Of a stretch of DNA of 42,724 bases, positions 35,284-42,724 are shown piece by piece. A program made the position numbers and the translations under genes. Each line of letters starts with the position of its first letter. Position 1 is the stretch's first letter. Origin of the DNA: Ignavibacteria bacterium (GTDB lineage Bacteria; Bacteroidota; Ignavibacteria; Ignavibacteriales; Ignavibacteriaceae); NCBI GenBank assembly GCA_021286645.1, contig JAJTBZ010000084.1:1-42724 (forward strand), written 5' to 3'. The notes below the pieces were generated by a model. That model ran no database searches. It saw nothing but the letters and a program-made list of their open reading frames with translations, and was not told the DNA's origin.

Positions 35284-37371
35284 TTAGTTTTTTAAGAATA
35301 ACGTGTTTCGTAATTGCTTTTGCGAACCGGATTTCTGTTGTTTATCGGAGTCAAGTTGAAAATGCTGCAACATTTCCTGCATACTATTGGTTAAGCGATA
35401 CAGATTTTCGGCAGAAATGCTAATCTGCTGAATTGTTTGAGCAGTTTGTTGACTCACGTTATTAATCTGATCAATATTCTTGCTGATTAGTTCGCTGGTT
35501 TCCACCTGTGACTCATTAGCCTGAGCAAGAATTTCCATCCTGTTGGAATTATCAGAAGTAATACGAATAATTTCCTGAAGAGCTTCATCCGCACTGCGAG
35601 CAAATGCCCGGTTTTTCTCAACCTCGGCAGTTCCTTCTTTAATCACTTGAACAGCCTCAGCAGTATCGTGCTGAATGGTACGGATCATAGTTCCAATTTC
35701 TTTGGTCGCTTTCGAAGTGCGCTCAGCTAATTTCCGAACTTCATCTGCAACAACTGCAAAACCACGTCCCTGCTCACCGGCACGGGCGGCTTCAATTGCC
35801 GCATTCAGGGCCAATAAGTTGGTCTGATCTGCAATGTCTTCAATAACCTGAATAATTTCACCTATCTGATCACTGCTTTTGCCAAGCCCCTGTATGGTGT
35901 TCGATGAACGAACAATTACTTCGGCAAGCCTGTTAATACCGGTAATAGTATTAAGAACGGTTTCACCGCTCTGTTTAGCTTTATTTCCGGTTATTTTGGC
36001 ATCGTGGCTGGCAATTTTGGCATTTTCAGCATTTTCTGTAATCGTTTTGGTCATTTCTTCTATAGCTGCCGCAATTTCAGAAGTTTGCGCGCTTTGTTCA
36101 GAAACCGATGCTGCCATTTGTTCGGTACTTGCAGAAATTTCAGCTGCTGCTCCGGAAAGCTCATTTGATGAATCCTGAACATGCCGTAATGCCTGATTCA
36201 ATGAATCTAAAAGCGTGTTAACATTACCTTTAATGATTTCGTAATCACCGGCGTAGTTACCAACCATTTGTTCGCGTAAATCACCATGAGCCATTTTCTG
36301 AAGTACTTTCTCGGCTTCCTGAATCGGTTTTATAACTGATTCGAGTATCGAGTTAATACCCTCTATATAAGTACGCCAGCTGCCGGAGAATTTCGAAATA
36401 TCTCCACGGTGTTTAAGTTTACCCTGTTGATTCGCTTCAATTAAAGTATTGGTTTCTACAAACAATTCATTAAATGTTTCTACTTCCTGATTAAATGAGA
36501 ATCCGAGTTCATCCCTATCAGAAGCAGGAGTAACTTTTTCAAAAACACCAGCCGCAATTTTACGGGCTGCTTCAATTTTTTGTAATTGGGCTTGTTTCAG
36601 GCTTTCTAATTGCCTTGCAAGCCGGCCGAACTCATCGGTAGACTCGGTATTCAGCTTTGTATTATAATCACCAAGTGCAAATTTTTCTACTACCTCTTCA
36701 AACACTGTCAAAGGTTTAGCAATTTCCGGGGCCAACCAGAGGATTGCAAATCCCGAAGCTGCCGTGCCAATTATCATGATAAAGATAATCAGATAGCGGG
36801 TAAATCTGTTGCTGCTTTCAACTTTATCTTTCAGTTCAGCTTCTTTTGCATCAAGTTGCATCTGAACTTTATTGATTTGCTTCGACAACACTGTACCAAC
36901 TTCTTCGCCGGAACTTGTAGAAACAATAGCAGCCATCTCGAAATCTTTCGACATACCCGCGCTCATAATTGCATCAGCAACTACATTCTTATAGTTTTTC
37001 CAAATTGCCTGAAGTTTATTAATGTCCTGCGTCATCGAATCATTAGCAGCGGTACTCTGTGCAAGTGATGAAAAGAGAGTATCAATTTTTGCTTTTTGTG
37101 ACCTGACTTCCAATATATAGGTTTGAAAACTCGCTTCAAACTCCTTAATAGAGAAACGAAGGAGATTGAATTGCAGGCTATGGTACTCAGAAATTATCTG
37201 ATTCAAAGTTTCTTTCGGAGCCCGCACTTCATTTTCAAGTTTTTGTTGTACTTTACCTGTACTGTACATCTGATATAAATCGTTAATAACGATTATTGTA
37301 GCTATAACGGTAATAACCAAAAAGCCCGCCTGTACCTTACGGACAAATTGTGTATTTTTCCAAAATTCCAT
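35284..37371 (-). CDS. Methyl-accepting chemotaxis protein with four-helix-type sensor and several HAMP domains
   Basis: 695 aa from the ATG at 37371 (GAGG six bases upstream; a TTG at 37383 would add four residues). TM1 is about 13-32. The extracytoplasmic part (about 33-185) is all-helical, like the 4HB sensor. TM2 is about 190-212 ([20 protein letters not shown]). HAMP begins at [14 protein letters not shown]; further HAMP-like parts follow around [17 protein letters not shown]. The signalling domain has [19 protein letters not shown] and [20 protein letters not shown]. The C-terminus has no CheR-binding pentapeptide. It is co-transcribed with a TonB-domain protein upstream and cheW downstream. 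Confidence 0.94.
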   Translation of the reverse strand: MEFWKNTQFVRKVQAGFLVITVIATIIVINDLYQMYSTGKVQQKLENEVRAPKETLNQIISEYHSLQFNLLRFSIKEFEASFQTYILEVRSQKAKIDTLFSSLAQSTAANDSMTQDINKLQAIWKNYKNVVADAIMSAGMSKDFEMAAIVSTSSGEEVGTVLSKQINKVQMQLDAKEAELKDKVESSNRFTRYLIIFIMIIGTAASGFAILWLAPEIAKPLTVFEEVVEKFALGDYNTKLNTESTDEFGRLARQLESLKQAQLQKIEAARKIAAGVFEKVTPASDRDELGFSFNQEVETFNELFVETNTLIEANQQGKLKHRGDISKFSGSWRTYIEGINSILESVIKPIQEAEKVLQKMAHGDLREQMVGNYAGDYEIIKGNVNTLLDSLNQALRHVQDSSNELSGAAAEISASTEQMAASVSEQSAQTSEIAAAIEEMTKTITENAENAKIASHDAKITGNKAKQSGETVLNTITGINRLAEVIVRSSNTIQGLGKSSDQIGEIIQVIEDIADQTNLLALNAAIEAARAGEQGRGFAVVADEVRKLAERTSKATKEIGTMIRTIQHDTAEAVQVIKEGTAEVEKNRAFARSADEALQEIIRITSDNSNRMEILAQANESQVETSELISKNIDQINNVSQQTAQTIQQISISAENLYRLTNSMQEMLQHFQLDSDKQQKSGSQKQLRNTLFLKN

Positions 37372-37399
37372 AATTTTCCTCAATCAGTGGTCCACCAAA

Positions 37400-37807
37400 T
37401 TATCGTAATTTAAACATAATAGCAAGAGAAAGCTTTGCTTTTATGGCTTGTCCTTTTGACTTTGCAGGGGTGAATTTTGCTTTTTTAACGGCTGCACAGG
37501 CGGCCTCATCGCAACCGGCGCCAATTCCTTTAATGATTTTCACATCATCAACCCCGCCGCGCTCGTTTATATAAGCCAAAACAAACACGCGTCCTTCAAT
37601 ACCAGAGCGTTTCGCAATCTCCGGGTAACTCATACTCCGGATGATTCCTTCAACGCCTCCGACTGCAGACGGCATTTCATCGGCAAAAGGGGCATATTCT
37701 TCGTCATTGGGTGTAGGGAAAGAGGTAACTGCTTTTGTGGGCATAGAAGCTAAAAAGATAAAGAAGAGAGCCGAAAGCCCAACTAACATCATCCTTGATG
37801 GTTTCAT
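37400..37807 (-). CDS. Exported TonB C-terminal-domain protein
   Basis: 135 aa. A signal peptide or anchor covers residues 1-26 (MMLVGLSALFFIFLASMPTKA). Residues 50-135 are a TonB C-terminal domain: GGVEGIIRSMSYPEIAKRSG, IEGRVFVLAYINERGGVDDV, ACAAVKKAKFTPAKSKG, and the final strand KLSLAIMFKL. The Pro-rich periplasm-spanning region and ExbBD-binding helix motif of true TonB are absent, so it is not a complete energy transducer. Two cysteines (GCDEAACAA) could be disulfide-bonded. It is the first gene of a chemoreceptor-cheW operon, 28 bases from the chemoreceptor ATG. A role in ligand sensing in the periplasm is only inference. Confidence 0.88.
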   Translation of the reverse strand: MKPSRMMLVGLSALFFIFLASMPTKAVTSFPTPNDEEYAPFADEMPSAVGGVEGIIRSMSYPEIAKRSGIEGRVFVLAYINERGGVDDVKIIKGIGAGCDEAACAAVKKAKFTPAKSKGQAIKAKLSLAIMFKLR

Positions 37808-37945
37808 TGTGTGATTCCTTCTAAAAAAAATACTTGTACTCTACTTGCATTATCGGAACTCAGATTTCAGAAGTTTAGCCCTTCTTTGATTTTTTTTCTA
37901 AAAAAAATTCAAGTAACTTTAATCATGTATTTTTTAGAGGTATCT

Positions 37946-39625
37946 ATGAACCCTATTCATTATTATATTCCTGCCGAAAAACTTACAGAATTATCATTAT
38001 TATTGCAACAGTTGCAGGAAAAACAAGCCGGAGAACGAATTTGGAAAAAAGATCCATTCCTTTGGAAAAATGATGGAACTGAACATGCGGAATTAGCCGA
38101 TCGTCTCGAATGGCTCGATTTGCCATCAAAAATGGCTCCTAAAGCCGATGAGTTAATGGTTTTAGCCGAACAAATCAGTCACGATTTCGATCGGGTTCTT
38201 GTTTTAGGCATGGGTGGCAGCAGCCTGGCACCGGAAGTTTTTGCTACAATTTACGGTTCGAAACCCGGCTATCCCCGGCTTTCGATAGTCGATAGCACCC
38301 ATCCCCGGGTATTGCTTGACCTGCTTAAGGAAATTGACCTTGAAAGAACACTATGTGTTGTAGCCAGTAAATCTGGCGGCACAGCCGAAACAGCTTCCTT
38401 TATGTACTATTTCTACACTGTGCTTCAGGAAATGCGGCTGGATGCCGGTGAGCATTTTATTGCCCTCACCGACCCCAATACCCTTTTGGAGCGGCTTGCA
38501 GGCGAAATGAAATTCAGGCACATAATACACACCCCGCCCGAAGTAGGCGGCAGGTTTTCAGCACTCACCCCATTCGGTATGCTGCCCGCTGCTCTTATAG
38601 GGATGGATGTTGCCCGTTTCCTTGAAGAAGCCGAAACAATGCAAAAGGCCTGCTTGCCCGAAACCCCTGTTCAGCAAAATCCCGGTATTTATCTAGGTTC
38701 ATTATTAGGACTATATGCAAAAGAGGGAATTAACAAGGTTACATTCCTTACATCCCCAGAATTTTCTCAGTTCCCTCAATGGGTTGAACAACTTGTGGCA
38801 GAAAGTACCGGTAAGCATGATAAAGGAATACTGCCAATAGTTGACGAGCCCTATACCAATATATCAAATTACGCAAATGACCGTATCTTCGTCGCCCTTC
38901 ACCTTCAGGATAGTACCGATACCCGATTAATACAAATTGAAAAAGATCTTGTAGAGGCCGGGAAGCCTGTAATTAGTATTTCCTGCCCTGATCTTTACAG
39001 CCTTGCCCAGGAATTTTATCGTTGGGAAATGGCTACCGCAGCTGCCGGCATCATTCTGGAACAAAACCCATTCGACCAGCCCGATGTGCAGTTGGCAAAG
39101 ACACTCGCGAACCAAAGCCTGAAGACTTATACGGAGACCCGAAGTTTGCCGGTTGAAACACCTGTTCTTAGTTTTGACGGGCTTGATTTCTTTTCGGAGA
39201 TTTCTGCTTCCTCTCCTGAAAACCTTATCGGGCAATTCCTCGAATTTATTAGTCCCGACGGTTATTTCTGCATTCAGGGTTTTATCCCCTATCAGCAGGA
39301 AGTTAATCTTTTGATGGACACCCTGCGAAAAAAAATCCTCAATAAATATAAGATTGCTACAAGTTTTGGATACGGCCCCCGGTTTTTACACTCCACGGGG
39401 CAATACCATAAAGGAGGACCCAATAATGGATTATTCCTCCAAATTACTGACACCATTACCGCTGATGTTGACGTTCCCGGAAAAGGATATTCCTTTGGTA
39501 CCCTGATTACCGCACAAGCCATGGGCGATGCGCATGCTCTCTTGAATAAAGACAGGAAAGTTCTAAAAATCCGCATTGAAGGCGACCTGGTACAGGGACT
39601 GAAGAAAATTGTCGATCTCTTTTAA
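37946..39625 (+). CDS. pgi: Glucose-6-phosphate isomerase of the transaldolase-fusion type, stand-alone
   Basis: 559 aa. It resembles the isomerase half of bifunctional transaldolase/phosphoglucose isomerase proteins, without the transaldolase part. SIS-fold motifs: VLVLGMGGSSLAPEVF near residue 90, VASKSGGTAETASFMYYF (phosphate site), PPEVGGRFSALTPFG, and the downstream active-site stretch LLDAE-like region replaced here by YRWEMATAAAGIILEQNPFDQ. The end (FGYGPRFLHSTGQYHKGGP) also fits. It interconverts glucose 6-phosphate and fructose 6-phosphate. The frame is open from 37811, but ATG at 37946, five bases after AGAGG, matches the family start. A GH13 enzyme follows after 41 bases. Confidence 0.88.
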   Translation: MNPIHYYIPAEKLTELSLLLQQLQEKQAGERIWKKDPFLWKNDGTEHAELADRLEWLDLPSKMAPKADELMVLAEQISHDFDRVLVLGMGGSSLAPEVFATIYGSKPGYPRLSIVDSTHPRVLLDLLKEIDLERTLCVVASKSGGTAETASFMYYFYTVLQEMRLDAGEHFIALTDPNTLLERLAGEMKFRHIIHTPPEVGGRFSALTPFGMLPAALIGMDVARFLEEAETMQKACLPETPVQQNPGIYLGSLLGLYAKEGINKVTFLTSPEFSQFPQWVEQLVAESTGKHDKGILPIVDEPYTNISNYANDRIFVALHLQDSTDTRLIQIEKDLVEAGKPVISISCPDLYSLAQEFYRWEMATAAAGIILEQNPFDQPDVQLAKTLANQSLKTYTETRSLPVETPVLSFDGLDFFSEISASSPENLIGQFLEFISPDGYFCIQGFIPYQQEVNLLMDTLRKKILNKYKIATSFGYGPRFLHSTGQYHKGGPNNGLFLQITDTITADVDVPGKGYSFGTLITAQAMGDAHALLNKDRKVLKIRIEGDLVQGLKKIVDLF

Positions 39626-39666
39626 CGGTAAATTTAGTAATAGTAGTTATCAAATGGAGATACCAA

Positions 39667-41145
39667 ATGGCATCCCGATATAAACTTTATGAAATCAACA
39701 CCCGGGTATTCCTAAAAAAATACTTCGGTGCAGATTCACAGGCAACCGTTGCCGATATTCCTGACTCGTTCTGGAAGTCACTCACAAATTTGGGCATAAA
39801 TGCAGTATGGATGATGGGAGTTTGGGAAACCACTCCCGAACTTATCCAGGATTGTTGTTTTAGTGAAGGCTTAATCCAATCATATAACAGATCGCTTCGC
39901 GATTGGCAGCCTGAAGATGTTATTGGTTCACCGTATGCAATTAATCAATACAAATTTAATGCAAACCTCGGCTCGGAAGCAGATTTCAAGGCTCTACGAT
40001 CAACACTTGAACAACACGGGATGAAACTCATTCTTGACTTTATTCCCAATCACCTATCGGCCAGGTCTGTTCACCTGCAGGCACAACCCGATCTGTTCGT
40101 TCAGGCAAGCGAAGAGCAGTACAGAAGTGACACGCATACATTATTCAAATCGCCGTTTGATAACGAACATTATTTTGCCCACGGACGAGATCCGTTCTTT
40201 CCGGCATGGACAGATACCGTTCAATTAAACTACGAAAACCCGTCAACACGCATATTTATGTTTGAGCAGCTCATGTACATCGGGCAGTTTTGCGATGGCA
40301 TTCGCTGCGATATGGCAATGCTCATTCTTAATAACGTTTTCCAAAATACCTGGGCAGGGTTACTTCATGATGCCGGGTTTGAGAGACCAAGTACAGATTT
40401 TTGGCAGGATGCAATTCCTAAAATAAAGGCTGCTTTCCCCGAAATTATTTTTATTGCCGAAGCGTATTGGGACCTGGAATGGACTTTACAACAGCAGGGT
40501 TTTGATTTCACATACGATAAAAGATTGCTTGACAGATTAAAAAATGCACCGGTAAGCAGTATAAAGGCTCACTTGACGGCTGATTTGGAATATCAGGAAA
40601 AATCTGTTCGATTTATTGAAAACCACGATGAAGAACGCGCCATGGTTTCACTCGGCAGAGAAAAAGCTTTGGCTTCGACGGTTATTATCGGCACTATTCC
40701 CGGAATGACATTTTATCATGACGGGCAACTCCAGGGTAAACGGCATAAGCTTCCCGTGCAATTAGGAAGGGAACCAAACGAAAATTTACAGCCTGTAATA
40801 GCCGATACCTATAGCCGATTGCTACAAATTCTCAATACCTCCATCATTAATCAAGGTTCCTGGACTTTGTTGGAAACAGTCCGTTCATGGCCTACGAACG
40901 CACACGCTGAAAATATGTTTGCATGGGAATGGCAATTAAATTCCGAACGTTTACTGGTAATAATAAATTTTTCTGCAAACCCCGGGCAATGCAGGGTTCC
41001 ATTAACTCTCAGTGGTTATGATGAACTTTTCACTCTGCGTGACTTATGGACCGGAACAGATTACCTCCGTTCAGCAGAAGAAGCACAGCATTCAGGCCTC
41101 TTTGTTGATTTGGGCCCCTGGCAATTCCACCTATTCCAGTATTAA
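39667..41145 (+). CDS. Intracellular alpha-amylase family (GH13) protein
   Basis: 492 aa without a signal peptide. The four GH13 regions are present: I DFIPNHLSA, II DGIRCDMAML with nucleophile Asp215, III IAEAYWD with acid/base Glu265, and IV FIENHDEERA with Asp321. An N-terminal YEINTRVFL is typical of the family. Unlike secreted amylases there is no starch-binding domain; a C-terminal beta domain (about 410-492) is present. It may hydrolyse or transfer alpha-glucans or a glucosyl compound in the cytoplasm. The specificity cannot be told from the motifs. The pairing with the isomerase suggests glycogen or maltodextrin breakdown. GGAG lies eight bases before the ATG. Confidence 0.92.
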   Translation: MASRYKLYEINTRVFLKKYFGADSQATVADIPDSFWKSLTNLGINAVWMMGVWETTPELIQDCCFSEGLIQSYNRSLRDWQPEDVIGSPYAINQYKFNANLGSEADFKALRSTLEQHGMKLILDFIPNHLSARSVHLQAQPDLFVQASEEQYRSDTHTLFKSPFDNEHYFAHGRDPFFPAWTDTVQLNYENPSTRIFMFEQLMYIGQFCDGIRCDMAMLILNNVFQNTWAGLLHDAGFERPSTDFWQDAIPKIKAAFPEIIFIAEAYWDLEWTLQQQGFDFTYDKRLLDRLKNAPVSSIKAHLTADLEYQEKSVRFIENHDEERAMVSLGREKALASTVIIGTIPGMTFYHDGQLQGKRHKLPVQLGREPNENLQPVIADTYSRLLQILNTSIINQGSWTLLETVRSWPTNAHAENMFAWEWQLNSERLLVIINFSANPGQCRVPLTLSGYDELFTLRDLWTGTDYLRSAEEAQHSGLFVDLGPWQFHLFQY

Positions 41146-41161
41146 TTACACTTTTACAGCC

Positions 41162-41204
41162 GCTCCCATGATATTATTTTGATTATCGTGGGAGCTTTTT
41201 TTTT
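41162..41204 (+). terminator. Terminator after the GH13 gene
   Basis: GCTCCCATGATA / TATCGTGGGAGC (12 bases, one G-T pair) with a ten-base loop, followed by nine T. Confidence 0.93.
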
Positions 41205-41280
41205 GTTTAGAAGCCCTAACCTCCAAAAAAGTCACCGATGCCCTCAGCCACAATCTCTCCTTAAATAGAATTTTCGTCAC

Positions 41281-41310
41281 TTGCCATTCAAAAGATTAGT
41301 TGTAAATTTG
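41281..41310 (+). promoter_or_regulatory. Promoter of the C25 peptidase gene (Bacteroidota type)
   Basis: TTG (41281-41283), 19 bases, TAAATTTG (41303-41310): a full match to the Bacteroidota -7 consensus with ideal spacing. The leader before the ATG at 41393 would be about 75 bases. Confidence 0.6.
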
Positions 41311-41392
41311 CCATGCTTATTGTAACTCTTCCCGCCGGGCAGAGTTTTCGGGACCGAGCTTAAACTATCATTTAATCACTAGTAGAGAGTAC

Positions 41393-42724
41393 ATGAGGAA
41401 AATTCTTTTCTCCCTCCTCGTATTGGTATCTATCATAGGTATCAAAGCCGAAATACCACAAGGTGTATCTCTGTCGAAGAGCGACCGTGGTTACATCGTA
41501 AATTTCGCATTACCAAAATTTTCATTGAATACAATGAAAGATGGCGGCATGCAGTTTCAGTCTATTGACATAGCAAATTATGGGGTTACAAATGATATTG
41601 GTTACCCATGTTTACCTCAGGCTTCATTCTTCCTCGCGATTCCCGCGGATGCAAATACTCCTGTTGTAAAAGTTCTTACCCAATCAGAAAATACCATGAC
41701 ATTGGATAGTAAGGTTTACCCCTATCAAATGCCCTGGGTTAAGAACAGGCCGCTTTCTGAAAGACCATTTTCAATGAACAAAGACTATTACACGTCAAAA
41801 GGAAAGAAGAACGAAGTTTTAGCAACGGTTTCTGAACCGTTTGTCATTGGTGGAGTAAAAGGTGTCCGTATAACCATCTATCCTTTTTCCTACAACCCGG
41901 CAGATAATATGCTCTCATATATCACTTCTGCACAGATTGAAATTTCTGTTAGCGGCAGTAAGAGCTATGATGGCACGCACTCTGCCTATTATAACCAGTT
42001 TTTACGTGATTTATTCCCGAATTACCGCGCGAATGATAGTAAAGCTGCAATAAATTATCTAATTATTACCGCTCCTGAGTTCGAATCCGGCCTTGCACCA
42101 TTCGTTACATTTAAATCTGCTCAGGGTTATAATGTTAGCGTAGTAACAACTTCGGTTGCAGGTACAACAACTACAGCAATCAAAAATTTCATTCAGACCA
42201 AATACAACGACCCGTTGCAAAAACCTGAATACCTGCTGCTTGTTGGTGATGTTGATAAAATTCCCAATTGGACAGGAACAGGCTCTGATACTCCCCCAAC
42301 CGATCTGAATTACGGATTGCTGGAAGGTACCGATATGTTCGCTGATGTTTTCACGGGCCGTTTTTCTGTTACATCAGCTACGGAACTGAGTAATATTATT
42401 AACAAGTCTATCTATATGGAAACCAACATTGCAACACTGACGAAAAAGAACGTGTTCATGTCTTCCACAGATAACTATTCTATTACTGAAGGAACGCATA
42501 ACTATGTTATCAGCACCTATTTCGCTCCTCAGAATTACACGAACTTAAAATTATATACACAAACATATAGCGCAACAACTGCTCAGTTATCAGCCGCCCT
42601 GAATAACAACCAGATCTTTGCAATTTATTCAGGACACGGCGCTGAAACATACTGGGCTGATGGACCGGTATTCTACCAAACCGATGTTCGCGCGCTAACT
42701 AATACCGTTTTCCCTTACGTGTAT
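41393..42724 (+). CDS. Gingipain-type C25 cysteine peptidase, 3' end outside window
   Basis: First 444 codons; the frame is open to the edge. A signal peptide covers about residues 1-19 (ILFSLLVLVSIIGIKA). A propeptide region (about 20-215) contains the conserved NYGVTNDIGYPCLPQA and YPFSYNPADN segments. The C25 catalytic part begins near NYLIITAPEFESGLAPFV, then LLLVGDVDKIPNW, GTDMFADVFTGRFSV and IFAIYSGHGAETYW, where His415 is the catalytic His. The catalytic Cys should lie just beyond the window. In this lineage such proteins are T9SS cargo, but the sorting domain is not visible here. A good promoter and the sequence GAGAGTAC support the start. Confidence 0.92.
   Translation, partial: MRKILFSLLVLVSIIGIKAEIPQGVSLSKSDRGYIVNFALPKFSLNTMKDGGMQFQSIDIANYGVTNDIGYPCLPQASFFLAIPADANTPVVKVLTQSENTMTLDSKVYPYQMPWVKNRPLSERPFSMNKDYYTSKGKKNEVLATVSEPFVIGGVKGVRITIYPFSYNPADNMLSYITSAQIEISVSGSKSYDGTHSAYYNQFLRDLFPNYRANDSKAAINYLIITAPEFESGLAPFVTFKSAQGYNVSVVTTSVAGTTTTAIKNFIQTKYNDPLQKPEYLLLVGDVDKIPNWTGTGSDTPPTDLNYGLLEGTDMFADVFTGRFSVTSATELSNIINKSIYMETNIATLTKKNVFMSSTDNYSITEGTHNYVISTYFAPQNYTNLKLYTQTYSATTAQLSAALNNNQIFAIYSGHGAETYWADGPVFYQTDVRALTNTVFPYVY

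Noticed and set aside
1-42724. Insertion sequence, prophage, integrase or CRISPR array
   Set aside because: No transposase or integrase motif, no direct-repeat array with spacers, and gene order and composition look uniform.

Overview
The window looks like a chromosomal segment of a free-living, probably motile Gram-negative bacterium of the Bacteroidota/Chlorobiota/Ignavibacteria side of the FCB group. The evidence is (i) three complete secreted proteins ending in the type IX secretion (T9SS) sorting domain with the QNYPNPFNP signature, plus the start of a gingipain-type C25 peptidase; (ii) several upstream regions with a TTG-N19/20-TAnnTTTG promoter, the pattern of the Bacteroidota housekeeping sigma factor; and (iii) the gene order prs-rplY-pth-rpsF-ssb-rpsR-rplI. 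I cannot name a genus. I see no mobile element, CRISPR array, rRNA or tRNA gene.

Layout. 1-1708 (minus): a twin-arginine DUF362 protein followed by a membrane polyferredoxin cut by the window edge. 1830-3882: a small T9SS cargo protein and a polytopic membrane protein. 3885-8044 (minus): a translation operon from prs to rplI, with its own promoter, a possible S6:S18-type leader hairpin before rpsF and a terminator. 8119-10021: divergent glycerophosphodiesterase and membrane-anchored alpha/beta hydrolase. 10367-13637 (plus): two related lipoproteins, both with Gly-Cys-Tyr-Thr at the lipobox, and a FadL-like barrel. This is the best candidate for an undescribed cell-surface system. 13646-13728: a nested inverted repeat. 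13758-16207: rsgA, possibly starting at a rare ATT codon, with a membrane histidine kinase. 16274-20038: a two-subunit xanthine dehydrogenase. 20076-25260: a COG2509 flavoprotein (minus) and a large T9SS cargo with duplicated modules (plus).

25279-28000 (minus): a zf-TFIIB protein, a doubtful small ORF and a Cache-domain chemoreceptor. 28351-29361: an aldo/keto reductase. 29479-31847 (minus): a molybdate ABC transporter modABC, which fits the molybdenum need of the xanthine dehydrogenase about 10 kb away. 31871-34577 (minus): a T9SS cargo with an NlpC/P60-like domain. 34667-37807 (minus): an operon of a TonB C-terminal-domain protein, a chemoreceptor and CheW. 37946-41204 (plus): a phosphoglucose isomerase of the tal-pgi type and an intracellular GH13 enzyme. 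41281-end: promoter and first 444 codons of a C25 peptidase.

Functionally the region is mixed: core translation and PRPP supply, purine/molybdenum metabolism, sugar-phosphate metabolism, chemotaxis input, and export of surface proteins. Starts were often moved from the longest ORF to an internal ATG with a good Shine-Dalgarno sequence; each case is stated.
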